Positions 35,915 to 44,188 of a stretch of 64,000 nucleotides of DNA are shown here, piece after piece. The first letter of the stretch is position 1. Each line of letters opens with the position of its first letter. The stretch is taken from NCBI GenBank assembly GCA_036756705.1, contig DAIOKN010000001.1, positions 1 through 64,000 of the forward strand. The letters run 5' to 3'. The position numbers and the translations under genes are program-made. The notes under the pieces were generated by a model that saw nothing but the letters and a program-made list of their open reading frames with translations, was not told the origin of the DNA and searched no databases. The DNA is from Caproicibacter sp002399225 (GTDB lineage Bacteria; Bacillota; Clostridia; Oscillospirales; Acutalibacteraceae).

Positions 35915-38467
35915 GTGCTGGAAAAAGGATTTTCCAAGCCGACAGCGAGGATCGAAAGATTGAAAAAGGTTATTCTGGATGCGACTCCCTATGTGGAGTC
36001 GGAAAGAGCGGTTCTGCTCACGGAATCTTACCGCGAAACAGAAGATCTGCCCATCATCATGCGGCGCGCCAAGGCGCTGGAGAAAATCTTTAACAATCTG
36101 CCAGTCACCATCCGTGATGATGAACTGATTGTTGGCGCAATCTGCAAGCATCCCCGTTCCACCCAGATCAATCCGGAATTTTCTTATCAGTGGGTAGAAG
36201 ACGAATTTGACACCATGGCAACCCGCGCGGTGGATCCGTTCGTCATCCCGGAAGAGACGAAGAAAGAGCTACATGAAGCGTTTAAGTATTGGAAAGGCAA
36301 AACGACCAGCGAGCTGGCGTCGTCCTACATGTCTCAGGAAACGAGAGACTGCATGGCGGCCGGCGTGTTTGATCCGGGCAATTACTATTTCGGCGGTATC
36401 GGCCACGTCTGCGTCGATTACGGAAAAGTCCTGAAAGAAGGATTCCGCGGCATCATTATGGAAGTTGCCGAGGCGATGCAGAAACTGGATTTAATGGACC
36501 CGAAGTATATTAAGAAGAGGCAGTTCTACGAAGCGCTGATCATTACATATAATGCGGCGATTAATTTTGCTCACAGATATGCGAAAAAAGCGCATGAAAT
36601 GGCGGATGCCGAGAGCAACGGCACACGGAAGGCGGAACTTCTGCAAATTGCGAAGAACTGCGAACGGGTCCCGGAAAACGGGGCGACCAATTTCTACGAG
36701 GCACTGCAGAGCTTCTGGTTCGTCCAGTTCATACTTCAGATCGAGTCGAGCGGCCACTCCGTTTCCCCCGGGCGCTTCGACCAGTACATGTATCCTTATT
36801 TTGCCAACGACAAGAGCATCTCGAAGGAATTCGCGCAGGAGCTGCTGGACTGCCTGTGGGTCAAGTTCAACGACCTTAATAAGACCCGTGATAAAATTTC
36901 GGCTCAGGCGTTTGCCGGATTTACCGTTTTCCAGAACATCGGCGCCGGCGGCCAGAATGAAGACGGCGAGGACGCGACGAACGAGATGTCCTATATGATG
37001 ATAGAAGCCTGCGGAGAAGTCCGCATGCCTGCGCCGTCATTCTCCATCCGCGTATGGCAGGGGACGCCGGATGAATTTTTGTACCGCGCCTGTGAACTGG
37101 TGCGGCTTGGGCTCGGCATGCCGGCCATGTATAACGACGAAGTCATCATCCCCGCGCTGGAAAATCGGGGCGTGTCCCTCAAGGACGCGCGCAACTACTG
37201 CCTTATCGGCTGCGTGGAGCCTCAGTCCATGCATAAGACGGACGGATGGCACGACGCCGCTTTCTTCAATATGGCGAAAGTGCTTGAAATTACGTTCCAC
37301 AACGGCAAAGTCGGCAGCAAGAGAGGCGAGCTTGGCAATAAACAGCTTGGCCCGGTTACCGGTGATATGACGTCCTGGAAGAGCATGGATGATTTCTACA
37401 AGGCGTTCCGCAAGCAGGTTGAGTATTTCATCTTCCATCTGGCGGAAGCCGACAACTGCATCGACTTGGCGCACATGCAGCGTTGCCCGCTTCCGTTTGA
37501 ATCGGCGTTGGTCGACGACTGCATTAAGCGCGGCCTTTCCGTCCAGGAAGGCGGAGCGGTCTACAACTTCACCGGCCCGCAGGAGTTCGGGGTTGCGGAT
37601 TGCGGAGACTCCATCTACGCGATGAAGAAGTTCGTATTCGATGAAAAGAAGATCACGCCGAAACAGCTGAAGGATGCGATGGATGCAAACTTTGGCCATA
37701 TGGATGGCGAAAAAGGGTGCGAATCCGCTTCCCAGACGGACGCCATCACGGAGCAGAAGGTTTACGAAGTTGTCAAGAAAGTGCTTGGCAATGCCGGAAA
37801 CATCAATTTGTCCGAGCTGCAGAATGAGTGCAACTCGAAAGACACCTGCGCCTGCGGCAGCCCGGAGTATGAAGAGATTCGCAGGCTGCTCGATTCCGCC
37901 GACAGCTATGGCAACGACATTGACGAGGTGGACGATTTTGCCCGCAGAATCGCGAAGATTTACTGTGAAGAAATACAGAAATACAGGAATCCGCGCGGCG
38001 GACAGTTCCACGCGGGGATTTACCCGGTTTCCGCCAATGTTCTGTTCGGCAAAGACGTATGCGCCCTTCCGGATGGCAGACTGGCGCACGCACCGCTTGC
38101 CGACGGCGTTTCCCCAAGACAGGGCAAGGATACTCACGGGCCAACCGCCGCTCTGAATTCCGTCGCCAAACTGGACCATTTCCTTGCGTCGAACGGAACG
38201 CTGCTGAACCAGAAGTTCCTCCCCTCTGCGCTTGCCGGGGAAAAGGGGCTGAAAACTTTCGCTTCCCTTATCAGGAGCTATTTTGACCACAAGGGCATGC
38301 ATGTTCAGTTCAATGTAGTGGACCGCGAAACTCTGCTGGAGGCGCAGAAACATCCGGATCAGCACAGAGATCTGATTGTCCGTGTTGCCGGGTACAGCGC
38401 CCAGTTCGTTGTGCTGGCCAAGGAAGTACAGGACGATATTATCAGCCGCACAGAGCAGACATTTTAG
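35915..38467 (+). CDS. B12-independent glycyl radical diol dehydratase (1,2-propanediol/glycerol type)
   Basis: 850 aa. It dehydrates a vicinal diol to an aldehyde with a glycyl and a thiyl radical. Catalytic residues fall at the same numbers as in the C. butyricum glycerol dehydratase: H164 (GGIGHVCVDYGK), H281-S282 (SGHSVSPGRFD), C433 and E435 (IGCVEPQ) and D447 (GWHDAAFF). The radical Gly is G826 in VRVAGYSAQF. The Tyr/Thr set of choline lyase is absent. Relative to the 787-residue C. butyricum enzyme (radical G763) the 63 extra residues all lie between D447 and G826, about residues 596-651. There is no N-terminal extension. The start is GTG at 35915 behind AAGGAGGT. Confidence 0.92.
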   Translation: MLEKGFSKPTARIERLKKVILDATPYVESERAVLLTESYRETEDLPIIMRRAKALEKIFNNLPVTIRDDELIVGAICKHPRSTQINPEFSYQWVEDEFDTMATRAVDPFVIPEETKKELHEAFKYWKGKTTSELASSYMSQETRDCMAAGVFDPGNYYFGGIGHVCVDYGKVLKEGFRGIIMEVAEAMQKLDLMDPKYIKKRQFYEALIITYNAAINFAHRYAKKAHEMADAESNGTRKAELLQIAKNCERVPENGATNFYEALQSFWFVQFILQIESSGHSVSPGRFDQYMYPYFANDKSISKEFAQELLDCLWVKFNDLNKTRDKISAQAFAGFTVFQNIGAGGQNEDGEDATNEMSYMMIEACGEVRMPAPSFSIRVWQGTPDEFLYRACELVRLGLGMPAMYNDEVIIPALENRGVSLKDARNYCLIGCVEPQSMHKTDGWHDAAFFNMAKVLEITFHNGKVGSKRGELGNKQLGPVTGDMTSWKSMDDFYKAFRKQVEYFIFHLAEADNCIDLAHMQRCPLPFESALVDDCIKRGLSVQEGGAVYNFTGPQEFGVADCGDSIYAMKKFVFDEKKITPKQLKDAMDANFGHMDGEKGCESASQTDAITEQKVYEVVKKVLGNAGNINLSELQNECNSKDTCACGSPEYEEIRRLLDSADSYGNDIDEVDDFARRIAKIYCEEIQKYRNPRGGQFHAGIYPVSANVLFGKDVCALPDGRLAHAPLADGVSPRQGKDTHGPTAALNSVAKLDHFLASNGTLLNQKFLPSALAGEKGLKTFASLIRSYFDHKGMHVQFNVVDRETLLEAQKHPDQHRDLIVRVAGYSAQFVVLAKEVQDDIISRTEQTF

Positions 38468-38528
38468 CGATCAACGGCTACCGGTGCGTCTCACCGCTCC
38501 GGATCTGAAACCAAGGGAGTTGTAGGCG

Positions 38529-39446
38529 GTGGATTCTATCAATTATAACGCAGTTGGCCTGGTGTTTGACATACAGCGGTTTTCTATCCATGACGGGCCT
38601 GGCATCCGCACCATTGTGTTTTTAAAAGGATGTCCCCTGTCGTGCCGGTGGTGTTCTAATCCCGAAGGACAACTGTTAAGACCGGTCGTCACCTATGAGG
38701 AAGCCCGTTGTGTTCATTGCGGAAAATGTAGGAAGGCGTGCAGGCACGGTGCGATCAGCCCCGAAAATAAGGGGCTGATCAACCGGGACCTGTGTGTGGG
38801 GTGTGGCGAGTGCGCCAATGCGTGCCCGACCGGCGCCCTGACCCTCAAGGGAACTAAAATGACCGTGCAGCAAGTGATTCGGGAACTAAAAAAAGACGCC
38901 ACAAATTACAGAAGGTCCGGCGGTGGAATCACTGTGTCGGGCGGCGAACCGCTCGTGCAGCATGCGTTTGCGCGGGAGATTCTCAAGGCTTCCAAAGAGC
39001 AGGGGTGGAATACAGCCATCGAAACGACTGCGTATGCCAGCGAAGAAGTAATCCGGGAAGTTATGCCTTATGTGGATCTTGCTCTGATGGATGTGAAATC
39101 GATGGATCCCGCGATCCATCAAAAATTCACGGGCGTCTCCAATGAGACTATTTTGAAAAACGCCCCGTTGGTCGCTTCGCTGACACAAACCATTGTCAGG
39201 GTCCCAACGATCCCCGGTGTCAATGCGTCCAAAGAAGAAATCCTGAAGATCTGCCGGTTTGCGAAGACCCTTCCGGGTGTTCGGACGATCCATCTGCTTC
39301 CTTACCACACTTACGGAGAAAACAAATACAGCCTTTTAGGCCGCAGCTACCCGATGGAGGGTACGAAGAAACTTACTCCGGAAGAGGTCAGCAGTCTGGA
39401 AGCCGTAGTGACAGGAGAGGGCTTTGAATGTGTCATCGGTGGGTGA
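38529..39446 (+). CDS. Glycyl radical enzyme activase (radical SAM)
   Basis: 305 aa. It uses SAM to make the glycyl radical on the dehydratase. The radical SAM cluster is C35-PLS-C39-RW-C42. A ferredoxin-like insert follows with CVHCGKCRKAC (61-71) and CVGCGECANACP (89-100), two extra [4Fe-4S] sites, as in activases of diol dehydratase, choline lyase and benzylsuccinate synthase but not of pyruvate formate-lyase. GGGITVSGGEPLVQ is the SAM-binding GGE region. Start is GTG at 38529 after AAGGGAG, 62 bp behind the dehydratase. Confidence 0.95.
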   Translation: MDSINYNAVGLVFDIQRFSIHDGPGIRTIVFLKGCPLSCRWCSNPEGQLLRPVVTYEEARCVHCGKCRKACRHGAISPENKGLINRDLCVGCGECANACPTGALTLKGTKMTVQQVIRELKKDATNYRRSGGGITVSGGEPLVQHAFAREILKASKEQGWNTAIETTAYASEEVIREVMPYVDLALMDVKSMDPAIHQKFTGVSNETILKNAPLVASLTQTIVRVPTIPGVNASKEEILKICRFAKTLPGVRTIHLLPYHTYGENKYSLLGRSYPMEGTKKLTPEEVSSLEAVVTGEGFECVIGG

Positions 39447-39475
39447 TCAGTTTATTATGAAATGGAGGAGAAATA

Positions 39476-40261
39476 ATGGATCAGCAAATGATCAATAAAG
39501 TGGTTCAGCAGGTTACTCAAGAGCTGAATGTTAAGCCGGAAGCCTGCGGCGAAGGCGAAGCGCAGGCTTCCGGCTCTCCCGGTGTAACGGAATTTGTGGG
39601 AACCGCTGTCGGCGATACCATTGGACTGGTGATCGCAAGCGTGGACCCGATGCTGATTGAGCCTATGAAGCTGGGCAAATTCCATTCGATTGGAATTATC
39701 GGCGGAAGGACAGGTGCAGGTCCGCAGATTATGGCGGTTGACGACGCCGTCAAGGCGACCAATACAGAAGTCATTTCTGTCGAGATGCCCCGTGATACCA
39801 AGGGCGGCGCCGGGCACGGAAGTCTGATTTATGTCGGCGCGGAAGATGTTTCAGATGCGCGCCGGGCCGTTGAAATTGCGCTTGCCAGCCTTGACAAATA
39901 TATGGGCGACGTCTGGGGCAACGAAGCAGGACATTTGGAATTCCAATACACCGCAAGGGCCAGCTATTGCTTGGAAAAAGCGTTTGGAACCCCGGTTGGA
40001 AAGGCATTCGGCATGACTTGTGCCGGCCCTGCGGCGATTGGAACGGTACTGGCAGATGTCGCGGTCAAGGCGGCAAACGTCAATGTGGTTTCCTATAGTT
40101 CCCCGAAACATGGGACCAGTTTTTCCAACGAAGTCATATTGACTTTCACAGGCGACTCAGGCGCAGTACGTCAGGCGGTGCGAGCTGCTCGTGTGGTTGG
40201 CAGAAAATTGCTGGGCACTCTGGGCGGCGAACCGAAATCGACCACACATCCCTACATTTGA
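39476..40261 (+). CDS. pduB: PduB-like tandem-domain microcompartment shell protein (BMC-T)
   Basis: 261 aa. Two fused BMC domains form a trimeric shell tile; this subclass can have gated pores. Motifs include FHSIGIIGGRTGAGPQIMA, EMPRDTKGGAGHGSLI, DVWGNEAGHLEFQYTARASY and TGDSGAVRQAVRAARVVG, ending in LGTLGGEPKSTTHPYI, all PduB-like. The N-terminal ~19 residues (MDQQMINKVVQQVTQELNV) form a predicted amphipathic helix, as in PduB, where this tail links shell and enzyme core. GGAGGAG precedes the ATG. Confidence 0.94.
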   Translation: MDQQMINKVVQQVTQELNVKPEACGEGEAQASGSPGVTEFVGTAVGDTIGLVIASVDPMLIEPMKLGKFHSIGIIGGRTGAGPQIMAVDDAVKATNTEVISVEMPRDTKGGAGHGSLIYVGAEDVSDARRAVEIALASLDKYMGDVWGNEAGHLEFQYTARASYCLEKAFGTPVGKAFGMTCAGPAAIGTVLADVAVKAANVNVVSYSSPKHGTSFSNEVILTFTGDSGAVRQAVRAARVVGRKLLGTLGGEPKSTTHPYI

Positions 40262-40292
40262 TGCACTGTAACGAAAAAGGAGGAATCAACTC

Positions 40293-40583
40293 ATGAACTC
40301 AGACGCGTTGGGAATGATCGAGACCAGAGGACTGGTCCCCGCGATTGAGGCGGCAGATGCGATGGTAAAAGCCGCGAATGTTAATTTGATTGGCTATGAA
40401 AAAATCGGATCCGGGCTTGTAACGGTAATGGTGCGCGGCGATGTCGGCGCTGTGAAGGCGGCGACGGACGCAGGTGCGGCCTCTGCCAAAATGGTGGGCG
40501 AGGTCGTATCGATCCATGTCATTCCAAGACCCCATTCGGACACCGAAAAAATTCTTCCGAAAGCTCCGGCGTCAAAAGCCTGA
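40293..40583 (+). CDS. pduA: PduA-like hexameric shell protein (BMC-H), Ser pore
   Basis: 96 aa, one BMC domain forming the hexameric facet tiles. ALGMIETRGLVPAIEAADAM starts the domain. The pore loop is EKIGSGLV with Ser40, matching PduA, whose pore admits 1,2-propanediol and restrains propionaldehyde. VIPRPHSDTEKILP is the usual C-terminal segment. AAAGGAGGAA precedes the ATG. A closely similar second copy, with Phe40, is encoded at 47767. Confidence 0.95.
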   Translation: MNSDALGMIETRGLVPAIEAADAMVKAANVNLIGYEKIGSGLVTVMVRGDVGAVKAATDAGAASAKMVGEVVSIHVIPRPHSDTEKILPKAPASKA

Positions 40584-40712
40584 TTTTGCACGATGCCGTC
40601 CGGGCGGCGGCAATTCGCTGTCCCTCATGAGGGCAGCTTAAAAGCAAAGTGTAGGAGCCGCCTACCGGAAGGCCCTTTTTGCAAACTTTAGGCGATGAGG
40701 AGGATGACCGGA

Positions 40713-41453
40713 ATGGAAGTGGATAAAAACAAACTGTACCGGCTGATCTTCAAAGCAATCAAGCAGCTGGATGAGGAAAAGAATCTCTGCCGAAACAAAC
40801 GGCTTTATGTAGTTTTTCCGGACCAATGGAAACAGGAATATGGCAAAGTGCTTCAAGCTGCAGAGGAAAACTATCAGCTTTTTACGGTGGTTTCAGCCGC
40901 TGCTGCGTCAGAAAAAGCGCTTCAGAATTTGTATTCCTCAAACCGGTGTGGTGCAGTGCTGAAAAAAGAGCAGGTCGAGTTTGCAAGCCTTCCGCCCGGC
41001 ACAACTGTTTTCCCTGTTGTGCCACGGGATCTTTTGGTTAAAACAGCTCTTTGCATCAGCGATACCTTTGAGACAAAATGGGTCCGCAACAGTTTGGAAA
41101 ATGGGTGGAAAATCATTTTCCTAAAGCAGGGCATTGACCCGCTAACCGGCAGGGAACCGAAAGCTTATGCAGATCGAATCCGCAGATATCTGCGGATAGT
41201 GTCTGAATATGGCATTGAGCTCAGGGATCATTTACTGGAAAAAGGCTTTTCCCAGTGCTTACCGCAGAGTGAGCAGCGGGTGGAGAACAGGCAGGCGGAG
41301 AGCAAGAGACGTCCCCGTGTGATCACCGCAGGGGAACTCGACGGGTATGAGACAGATGGAATCCTGACTTTGGGAGAAAATGATCTGATTACCGAACTTG
41401 CCAGGGAACAGGCGGAAGAGCGCGGAATTAAGGTTGTCCGGAAAAAATCCTGA
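40713..41453 (+). CDS. Flavoprotein-like microcompartment accessory protein
   Basis: 246 aa. Residues ~1-165 look like a Rossmann-type flavoprotein fold (KRLYVVFPDQWKQEYGKVLQ; TTVFPVVPRDLLVKTALCIS; GWKIIFLKQGIDPLTGREP) related to an unnamed ethanolamine-utilisation protein family of Firmicutes eut operons and to PF02441-like proteins. After a basic, variable linker the last ~45 residues (PRVITAGELDGYETDGILTL, then LITELAREQAEERGIKVV) match the short 'TplAre.A.e.gI' tail seen in EutQ/EutT and other microcompartment enzymes. The function is unknown. ATG 40713 is chosen since GAGGAGG ends 8 nt before it. Confidence 0.62.
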   Translation: MEVDKNKLYRLIFKAIKQLDEEKNLCRNKRLYVVFPDQWKQEYGKVLQAAEENYQLFTVVSAAAASEKALQNLYSSNRCGAVLKKEQVEFASLPPGTTVFPVVPRDLLVKTALCISDTFETKWVRNSLENGWKIIFLKQGIDPLTGREPKAYADRIRRYLRIVSEYGIELRDHLLEKGFSQCLPQSEQRVENRQAESKRRPRVITAGELDGYETDGILTLGENDLITELAREQAEERGIKVVRKKS

Positions 41454-41521
41454 AAACTGAGAGATTTTCCGCACCTGCCCCTGCGCATGATTCCGAAAAG
41501 AAAAAACGGAAGTGAGGTGAC

Positions 41522-42400
41522 ATGATGAAAGATGCGTTGGGCCTGATTGAAATCAAAGGTCTGGCCACGGCGATCCTGGTTGCCGATACGATGGTAAAAA
41601 CCGCAAATGTTTCGATCCTTGAGGTGGAAAAGACCCGCGGCTTGGGCTGGATGACGGTTAAGATCGTCGGCGACGTCGCGGCAGTGAAAGCGGCGCTTGA
41701 AGCCGGGAAACAGGTCGGAGAGGCTTACGGCCATTTTGTTACCCGCAAGGTAATTCCGAGGCCGTCGGAAGGAGTGGAGCGCGTGTTCTGCCAGCCCCCT
41801 TCGTCCGGCCGGGAAGAAGGGCCCGCACCGGCTTCCAAGCCGGACTCCGATTCATCGTCCGCCGAAAAAAACAGAAGCTCTCAAAACGCAGCACCGGCGG
41901 AAGCAGGCGAGAAAGCTCCAACACAGGAAAAAGCGGCGGAAGTTGTTCCAGTACAAGAAAAGGCTGTAAAAGCTGCTCCGGCAGAGGAAAAGACGACAAA
42001 AATCAATCCACCGGAACATTTTGACGAAATGGAAACCAAGCGGGCGGTTGCCGGCAAATCTGTTTTGGAACAAAACAAGAAAGCAGCCTCGCTGCACGTT
42101 CAGCAGCATCTGCTGAAGCCTGAACCCCCAATCCCGATTATTCTGCCGGAACAGACAGCGCGGGGAAATAGCATTCCTGCTCCAATGGAGAAGCCTGAGA
42201 AAAAGCAGGCCGAAAAGAGCCGGGAAACTGCTCCTGCAGTCCCTTCGAAGGCAAAACAAAGGGGCGGCAGAAGAAAAGGTCAGTCCAAAAAGCCGCCGCT
42301 TGCGGCGCCAGTCGTTTCCCGGTCGGATTTGGAGAATCTGCATTTAGAGCAAACGTCGAAGTCCGCCGAGAAGGACGGTGATTCCCATTTACATGGCTAA
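41522..42400 (+). CDS. BMC-H shell protein with ~195-residue C-terminal extension (PduK-like)
   Basis: 292 aa. The first ~95 residues are a BMC-H domain (DALGLIEIKGLATAILVADT; VIPRPSEGVERVF). The rest is low complexity, rich in Ala, Lys, Glu, Pro and Gln, with near-repeats such as AEVVPVQEKAVKAAPAEEK, and so probably disordered; a short last block (RSDLENLHLEQTSKS) may form a helix. PduK also carries a C-terminal extension, but the Fe-S-type cysteines seen in some PduK proteins are absent here. The pore loop is TRGLGW, unlike PduA. ATG at 41522 and 41525 are both possible; GAGGTG favours 41525. Confidence 0.88.
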   Translation: MMKDALGLIEIKGLATAILVADTMVKTANVSILEVEKTRGLGWMTVKIVGDVAAVKAALEAGKQVGEAYGHFVTRKVIPRPSEGVERVFCQPPSSGREEGPAPASKPDSDSSSAEKNRSSQNAAPAEAGEKAPTQEKAAEVVPVQEKAVKAAPAEEKTTKINPPEHFDEMETKRAVAGKSVLEQNKKAASLHVQQHLLKPEPPIPIILPEQTARGNSIPAPMEKPEKKQAEKSRETAPAVPSKAKQRGGRRKGQSKKPPLAAPVVSRSDLENLHLEQTSKSAEKDGDSHLHG

Positions 42401-42644
42401 AGTGGTCGGCAATGTGGTTGCGACCAAAAAAGAAGAGTCCTTGGTTGGATTTAAGCTGATGATCGTGCAGAGAATTGATTCCAACGAGCATCCGATCGGT
42501 TGCGAGGAAGTCGCCGCCGATTATGTAGGCGCCGGAATTGGAGAATATGTCCTGGTTTGCACCGGATCGGCGGTTCGTGTTAACAAGCAGGGGGTTTCCC
42601 TCGATTTGGCAATTGTTGGGATTATTGATCAGATGGATGTTTAG
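42393..42644 (+). CDS. eutN: EutN/CcmL/PduN pentameric vertex protein (BMC-P)
   Basis: 83 aa. BMC-P pentamers cap the vertices of the polyhedral shell. The start MAKVVGNVVATKKEESLVG, the GAGIGEYVLVCTGSAVR core and the C-terminal DLAIVGIIDQMDV are diagnostic. ATG 42393 overlaps the stop of the preceding shell gene by 8 bp and is preferred over the upstream GTG because the domain begins there. It is the only vertex protein in the locus. Confidence 0.95.
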   Translation: MAKVVGNVVATKKEESLVGFKLMIVQRIDSNEHPIGCEEVAADYVGAGIGEYVLVCTGSAVRVNKQGVSLDLAIVGIIDQMDV

Positions 42645-42708
42645 CACCGCTGCACCCGATGGAAATTTTGCCGGCCATAAGAAGACCGGATGAAAGAGAG
42701 AGGTTGCA

Positions 42709-44067
42709 ATGACTGTTTCACAACTGGAAAAGAATTTCAACAGTGCTTCCGCGCTGAGAAGCGGAGTGTTTCTGTCTGTAAACGACGCTGTTGCAGCGGC
42801 TCGTGGAGCATGGCTTCAATATTCCCAGTTAACGGTAAACGGGCGGAAGAATGTAATTGAATCGGTAAAGCACAGGCTGATGCCCCTCGTGCCGAAACTG
42901 GCTCAAATGACGGTGGAAGAAACATGCATGGGAGTTGTGGAAGATAAAATCGCCAAACTGCTGCTGGCGATTGAGAAAACGCCCGGCGTGGAAGACTTGG
43001 TGACGGAAGTCGAGACCGGCGACTGCGGAATGACCATGTATGAACTTTCTCCCTATGGAGTTGCCTGTGCCATCCATCCTTGCACCAATCCTTGCGCAAC
43101 ATTGATCAACAACACGATTGGACTGCTGGCGGCGGGCAATGCCGTGATTCATATTCCGCATCCCAGAGCAGTCGGTGTTTCCCGCTTTCTGACGGAGCAG
43201 ATCAGCACGGCGATCCGTGATGCCTGCGGAATCGATAATCTGGTTGTTACGGTGGGGGATACCTCCATGGAGGCGGCCCGTGAAGTAATGACGCATCCCG
43301 ATGTATCGCTGGTGGTTGTCACCGGCGGCGCGGGCGTTCTGCGGGAGGCTATGACCTGCGGGAAAAAGGTCGTTGCCGCCGGACCCGCAAATCCCGTTTG
43401 CATCGTTGACGAAACCGCCGATTTGGAAAAAGCAGCCAGGGATATCGTAACAGGGGCGTCCTTCGATAATAATCTGATGTGCGTATCAGAAAAAAGTGTC
43501 GTGGTCGTTTCTTCTGTTGCCGATGAGCTGATTCGGGAACTTCGGAAAAACGGTGCCTGCTGTTTCCGCTCGGAACGGGAGATGCTGCAGTTGACGCAGG
43601 CTACTGTGACACAGGATATGAAGCCCAACAAAGCGCTGGAAGGGAAAAGCGCCGATGAAATTCTAAAGGCGGCTGGAATTTCTTCCGGCGGAAAATGTAA
43701 ATTGGCCGTGGTGGATACCGTCCGCAGACATCCATTCGTAACACTTGAAATGAGGATGCCGCTTCTGCCGCTTGTCAGAGTCCCAAATTTTGACGAGGCA
43801 CTGGAAACCGCCCTTGAAATTGAACAGGGGCTTCATCATACAGCTGTGGTTCATTCTCAGAATATCGAACGGCTGAACCGCAGCGCACAGCGCATGCAGA
43901 CTTCTGTTTTTGTCAAGAATGGCCCATCCTTGGCCGGAATCGGCTACGGGGGCGAAGGATGCACGAGCTTCACGATTGCAACGGTAACGGGCGAAGGAAC
44001 CACGTCGGCAAGGCATTTTACGAGACGGAGAAGATGCACGTTGCTGGATGCTTTTACGATTCGCTGA
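42709..44067 (+). CDS. CoA-acylating aldehyde dehydrogenase, short form
   Basis: 452 aa, EutE/PduP family: aldehyde + CoA + NAD+ to acyl-CoA. The nucleophile is C258 in SFDNNLMCVSEKSV; PYGVACAIHPCTNPCATLIN, VTGGAGVLREAM and the C-terminal GPSLAGIGYGGEGCTSFTIA are family motifs. It lacks the ~40-residue N-terminal extension with an encapsulation helix that the second copy (48798) has. LMC replaces the common LPC at the active site. It may differ in substrate or in place of action. It is the last gene before the regulatory pair. Confidence 0.9.
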   Translation: MTVSQLEKNFNSASALRSGVFLSVNDAVAAARGAWLQYSQLTVNGRKNVIESVKHRLMPLVPKLAQMTVEETCMGVVEDKIAKLLLAIEKTPGVEDLVTEVETGDCGMTMYELSPYGVACAIHPCTNPCATLINNTIGLLAAGNAVIHIPHPRAVGVSRFLTEQISTAIRDACGIDNLVVTVGDTSMEAAREVMTHPDVSLVVVTGGAGVLREAMTCGKKVVAAGPANPVCIVDETADLEKAARDIVTGASFDNNLMCVSEKSVVVVSSVADELIRELRKNGACCFRSEREMLQLTQATVTQDMKPNKALEGKSADEILKAAGISSGGKCKLAVVDTVRRHPFVTLEMRMPLLPLVRVPNFDEALETALEIEQGLHHTAVVHSQNIERLNRSAQRMQTSVFVKNGPSLAGIGYGGEGCTSFTIATVTGEGTTSARHFTRRRRCTLLDAFTIR

Positions 44068-44123
44068 CAGGTGTCAGTAAAATTTTTCAAGCAGTATGAC
44101 AAAATTATTTCCTAATCGTAAGA

Positions 44124-44141
44124 ATATATTATATAATATAT
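44124..44141. promoter_or_regulatory. AT-rich 18-bp palindrome with possible -10 before the PocR gene
   Basis: ATATATTATATAATATAT is a perfect palindrome containing TATAAT at 44132-44137; a weak TTCCTA sits 17 bp upstream. It could give the regulators a promoter of their own within the operon. Confidence 0.35.
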
Positions 44142-44188
44142 CTGTTGGCATTGAGGTAGATATTTTTTATGATTAGGAGGTAGGTTCT

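Noticed and set aside
35915..38467. Choline trimethylamine-lyase (CutC) as identity of the glycyl radical enzyme
   Set aside because: The N-terminal extension and the Tyr/Thr set after the active-site Cys are missing; H164, H281, S282 and D447 of diol dehydratases are present instead.
40617..40637. Hairpin between the first BMC-H gene and the flavoprotein-like gene as a terminator
   Set aside because: GCTG-CCCTC / GAGGG-CAGC has no T-tract and the genes on both sides belong to one operon; at most it is an RNA-processing or stability element.
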